Below, piece after piece: positions 62,095 through 64,000 of a stretch of DNA of 64,000 nt. The stretch lies in NCBI RefSeq assembly GCF_016031635.1, contig NZ_JACEGD010000010.1, positions 124,001 through 188,000 on the forward strand. Direction: 5' to 3'. Position 1 is the first letter of the stretch. Each line of letters starts with the position of its first letter. Under the pieces are notes generated by a model. It did not search any database. It had not been told where the DNA came from and saw nothing but the letters and a program-made list of their open reading frames with translations. The DNA comes from Bradyrhizobium diversitatis (GTDB lineage: Bacteria > Pseudomonadota > Alphaproteobacteria > Rhizobiales > Xanthobacteraceae). Both the position numbers and the translations under genes were made by a program.

Positions 62095-62605
62095 TGCTCC
62101 GCTGGAGGAAGAGACCGAGGCCGGCGTTGTGCGCTTCTATGCTGAGGCCGAGGAGGTTTTAGCGAGGCTCCCCAAGCTCGGGGTTCCGATGATCCTCCGG
62201 CAGGTTGGCAAGAACGCCAAAAAGGAGAAGGGCCAGCAAGGCGCCATCCCTTGGGTTTACAGCTCCCTTAACCATGCAGTCGCGCGGCTTCGAAAAAAGA
62301 TCGATGGCGTTCCGGCTCACTTCACCTTGGACGCCTGCCGGCATGGCGGCATGACTGAGCTGGAGGAGGCCGAGTTGACGGATGGTCAAGGCCGGGCGCT
62401 CTCGCTGCACAGCACTCAAAAATCCTACCAGGGATATGCGAAGCGGTCGCAAGCCCGGATGCTCTCCGCCACAAAGAAGCGCCACGCGCACGTCCTAGCG
62501 GAGGCCGTAGCCAAGGCGCTTGCGAACGAAGAGGAGACAAACGTTCGGAATGAGGCACTGGAGGGCGTTCGGAATGAGGAAAGGGGCTTACCCAAAAGTG
62601 CTTAG
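62095..62605 (+). pseudogene. Tyrosine-recombinase integrase, C-terminal fragment
   Basis: About 170 codons of the catalytic C-terminus remain. The region reads FTLDACRHGGMTELEEA, then LSLHSTQKSYQGYAKRS, holding the RxxH-type box and the nucleophile Tyr (GYAKR). The box I Arg and the whole DNA-binding N-terminus are missing. It lies 16 bp from the intact tRNA-Arg, the expected place for the integrase of an element using this tRNA. It cannot be active. Confidence 0.85.
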
Positions 62606-62621
62606 CAATCAATCAGATGCG

Positions 62622-62668
62622 TGGCGCGCTCGGAAGGATTCGAACCTCCGACCCTCGGAATCGAAATC
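62622..62668. repeat. Attachment-site direct repeat, tRNA-proximal copy
   Basis: 47 bp identical to 53300-53346. It spans the tRNA 3' end through the T arm to the anticodon loop, a usual crossover location for tyrosine integrases. Confidence 0.93.
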
Positions 62669-62698
62669 CGATGCTCTATCCAGCTGAGCTACGAGCGC
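62622..62698 (-). tRNA. tRNA-Arg (anticodon TCG)
   Basis: 77 nt reading from GCGCTCG at 62698 to encoded CCA at 62622-62624. The acceptor stem GCGCTCG/CGAGCGC, D arm GCTC AGCTGGATA GAGC, anticodon stem TCGGA/TCCGA with loop TTTCGAT (anticodon TCG) and T arm GGAGG TTCGAAT CCTTC all fold. It is intact although its 3' 47 bp is the phage attachment core, so the phage restored the gene on integration. Confidence 0.96.
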
Positions 62699-62848
62699 CC
62701 TGGCCCGGGCACCGGGCCACCGAGATTCGCCAGACCGCGCCGGTGACGAACCAGCACACCGGACGGCGTTCGGATTGGTTCGAATTAGCAGAGAGCCCGG
62801 CCAATAAAAAGCCCTTCCGACCTCGATCGAGGCGGGTCGAAGGCGCTG

Positions 62849-63373
62849 TCACCAGGTCGTGTTGAAGAGACCGAAATGCGGCTGCTGAGCGACCTGCATC
62901 ATCGGCCGGCCGGGCTGCGGCGCCGTATGCGTCCTGACGACCTTGCGCTTGGGCTGTGGAGCCGGCACAGGAGAAGCTTGAGCCTGAGCGATCTGAGATT
63001 GAGTGGCCCCTGCCTTCTTGGCGGCGGCGGTGTTGGTCCTCGGCTCCGGCGTGAACTGGGCGAAGGTCTCGCGTACCCGCGTCTTAGCCGAGATCTCGGC
63101 TAATGCCGGCGAGACGCCGTCCTGTACCGGCGGCTGGGGGGCCGCAACAGCGGCAGTCTTCACCGCAGGTGCAGCAATCGTCGGCTGGCTGGTGTCGAGC
63201 ACGACACGCTCGGGCAGATGCCGATTGGAGCGGATTCGGATCATGGGCTGGTCGTTGCCCGCAGTGGTCGCGACGGCTTGTGCTATGGGCGCGGCCGGGA
63301 AGACGAAATCCGCCGCGAACAACAGTGCGAGCAAGGCTCCACCGACAAAAATGAAATACCTAAAGATGGGCAT
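62849..63373 (-). CDS. Membrane-anchored protein, unknown
   Basis: 174 aa. A single N-terminal membrane helix at about 5-28 (FRYFIFVGGALLALLFAADFVF) precedes a low-complexity Ala/Pro/Gln/Thr-rich periplasmic part with IRIRSNRHLPERVVLDTSQPTI near 45-65. Not recognised; such proteins occur across Bradyrhizobium. It is co-oriented with the gene at the right edge and is the first complete host gene after the tRNA. Confidence 0.75.
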   Translation of the reverse strand: MPIFRYFIFVGGALLALLFAADFVFPAAPIAQAVATTAGNDQPMIRIRSNRHLPERVVLDTSQPTIAAPAVKTAAVAAPQPPVQDGVSPALAEISAKTRVRETFAQFTPEPRTNTAAAKKAGATQSQIAQAQASPVPAPQPKRKVVRTHTAPQPGRPMMQVAQQPHFGLFNTTW

Positions 63374-63533
63374 CGGCCGCGCTCCGCCCCCCGCATCCCC
63401 GCGTGGGCTCTCCGCCTCAACAGGCGATCTCTCAATTGGTTCCTGATCCAGCCATTTGGTTCAAATGGCGATGCATAGTTTCTTGGCCAAGGTGCGCGTA
63501 GAGTAACTTTTCCGCTACCGGAACGTGCCGCCT

Positions 63534-64000
63534 TTAGGCGCGGCGCGCTGCGACCAGCGAACATCTCGCCTGATCGGCATTCACGTTAACGAAGCCGACG
63601 GGGATACGCGCAAAGGTCTTGCGGCTCTTCATGCTGACTGCATCCGCCAACACCCGGCTACGGTTGGTAAGATGACTGCCGTCGCGCCGCGTAAACGCGC
63701 AGACGATCTCGACATCTTTAACGGCATAGTCATTGTCGTTTCGCAGCGTTAACGTCACCAGGGCTTTGGAGCCGAGGCCGCCGCGGCGCCAGGTCTGCGA
63801 TGAAATCCTGAGCCGACTGAGTTCCGCCGTCGCAGGTGCTGGAGCTTCGGACGCCGATGACACCACCGCGGACGCATCGCCCGAAGGAGCCGACTCAACA
63901 GCCGCCAGCTCCGGCCTCGCCGCCTCAGCACCATTGCCTTTGGAAAGGGGCAGCAGCATCCAGATGCCGCAGCCGACGATGATTACCGCCAGCAGCCACA
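63534..64000 (-). CDS. Membrane-anchored protein, unknown (5' end outside window)
   Basis: The frame is open to the window edge. Reading in, a membrane helix (WLLAVIIVGCGIWMLLP) precedes an Ala/Ser/Pro-rich linker and a C-terminal globular part (about 80-140 from Met 63959) with LVTLTLRNDNDYAVKDVEIVCAF and a Ser/Arg-rich tail, resembling a small periplasmic beta domain. Met 63959 may not be the true start. Function unknown. Confidence 0.7.
   Translation of the reverse strand, partial: WLLAVIIVGCGIWMLLPLSKGNGAEAARPELAAVESAPSGDASAVVSSASEAPAPATAELSRLRISSQTWRRGGLGSKALVTLTLRNDNDYAVKDVEIVCAFTRRDGSHLTNRSRVLADAVSMKSRKTFARIPVGFVNVNADQARCSLVAARRA

Larger units (their letters stand above)
53300..62668. 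mobile_element. Prophage remnant integrated in tRNA-Arg
   Basis: About 9.4 kb bounded by 47-bp identical direct repeats (53300-53346 and 62622-62668) equal to the 3' part of tRNA-Arg from the anticodon loop to CCA. Next to the intact tRNA lies a truncated tyrosine integrase. Inside are a tail collar protein, a tail lysozyme, a virion protein, an acyltransferase, a ligase and unknowns. Genes have a less biased codon use than the host flanks. Head, packaging, replication and repressor genes are missing, so the element is defective. Attachment-site logic and gene content together make this firm. Confidence 0.92.

Overview
The window comes from a GC-rich alphaproteobacterium, most likely Bradyrhizobium or a close relative in the Nitrobacteraceae. 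That is inferred from strong G/C third-position bias, many solute-binding proteins without permeases, several families of palindromic intergenic repeats, and protein families familiar from that genus (YciF-type ferritin-like, DUF3775, PA4872-type oxaloacetate decarboxylase, small Tyr/Gly-rich secreted proteins). No rRNA, CRISPR array or intact insertion sequence was seen. The only complete tRNA found is tRNA-Arg(TCG) near the right end.

Layout. 1-8.5 kb holds two hybrid histidine kinases of similar design (the first cut by the window edge) around acylphosphatase, an oxaloacetate decarboxylase-like enzyme, the biotin-carrying subunit of propionyl/acetyl-CoA carboxylase and a zinc metallopeptidase. 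8.7-11.6 kb has an MFS transporter, an ArsB/NhaD-type transporter and a small membrane protein. 11.7-17.1 kb is a sugar-acid module: a GntR regulator plus MFS permease on one strand, and an enolase-superfamily dehydratase, a gluconate 5-dehydrogenase-like SDR and an L-idonate 5-dehydrogenase-like enzyme on the other. Two palindromes 50 bp apart lie in the shared control region.

17.1-20.2 kb has a secreted DUF protein beside a two-component pair. 20.2-34.8 kb is an aromatic-compound region: secreted beta-lactamase-fold hydrolase, extradiol (VOC) dioxygenase, two IclR regulators, cytochrome P450, MhpA-like flavin monooxygenase, FAH-family hydrolase, CoA-transferase and four orphan substrate-binding proteins. 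35-53 kb is mixed housekeeping and stress genes: ferritin-like protein, an ArsR-AHSA1 pair with two operator palindromes, an SDR lacking its catalytic Tyr/Lys, a phosphodiesterase, a 1-Cys peroxiredoxin, a chemoreceptor, a photolyase gene broken by one in-frame TAG, a histone H1-like Lys/Ala protein, and several small secreted proteins. A gene-free, repeat-laden stretch lies at 39.9-40.96 kb.

53.3-62.7 kb is a 9.4-kb prophage remnant in the tRNA-Arg gene. It is bounded by 47-bp perfect direct repeats (53300-53346 and 62622-62668). The intact tRNA is next to a truncated tyrosine integrase, and the integrase fragment abuts a truncated phage structural gene, so a deletion removed most of the phage. 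What is left includes tail collar, tail lysozyme and virion genes, an acyltransferase that could act in lysogenic conversion, an adenylation-domain-only DNA ligase, a PemK/MazF-like protein with a 52-aa upstream partner, and several unknowns. Host genes resume after the tRNA, and the last one runs off the window.
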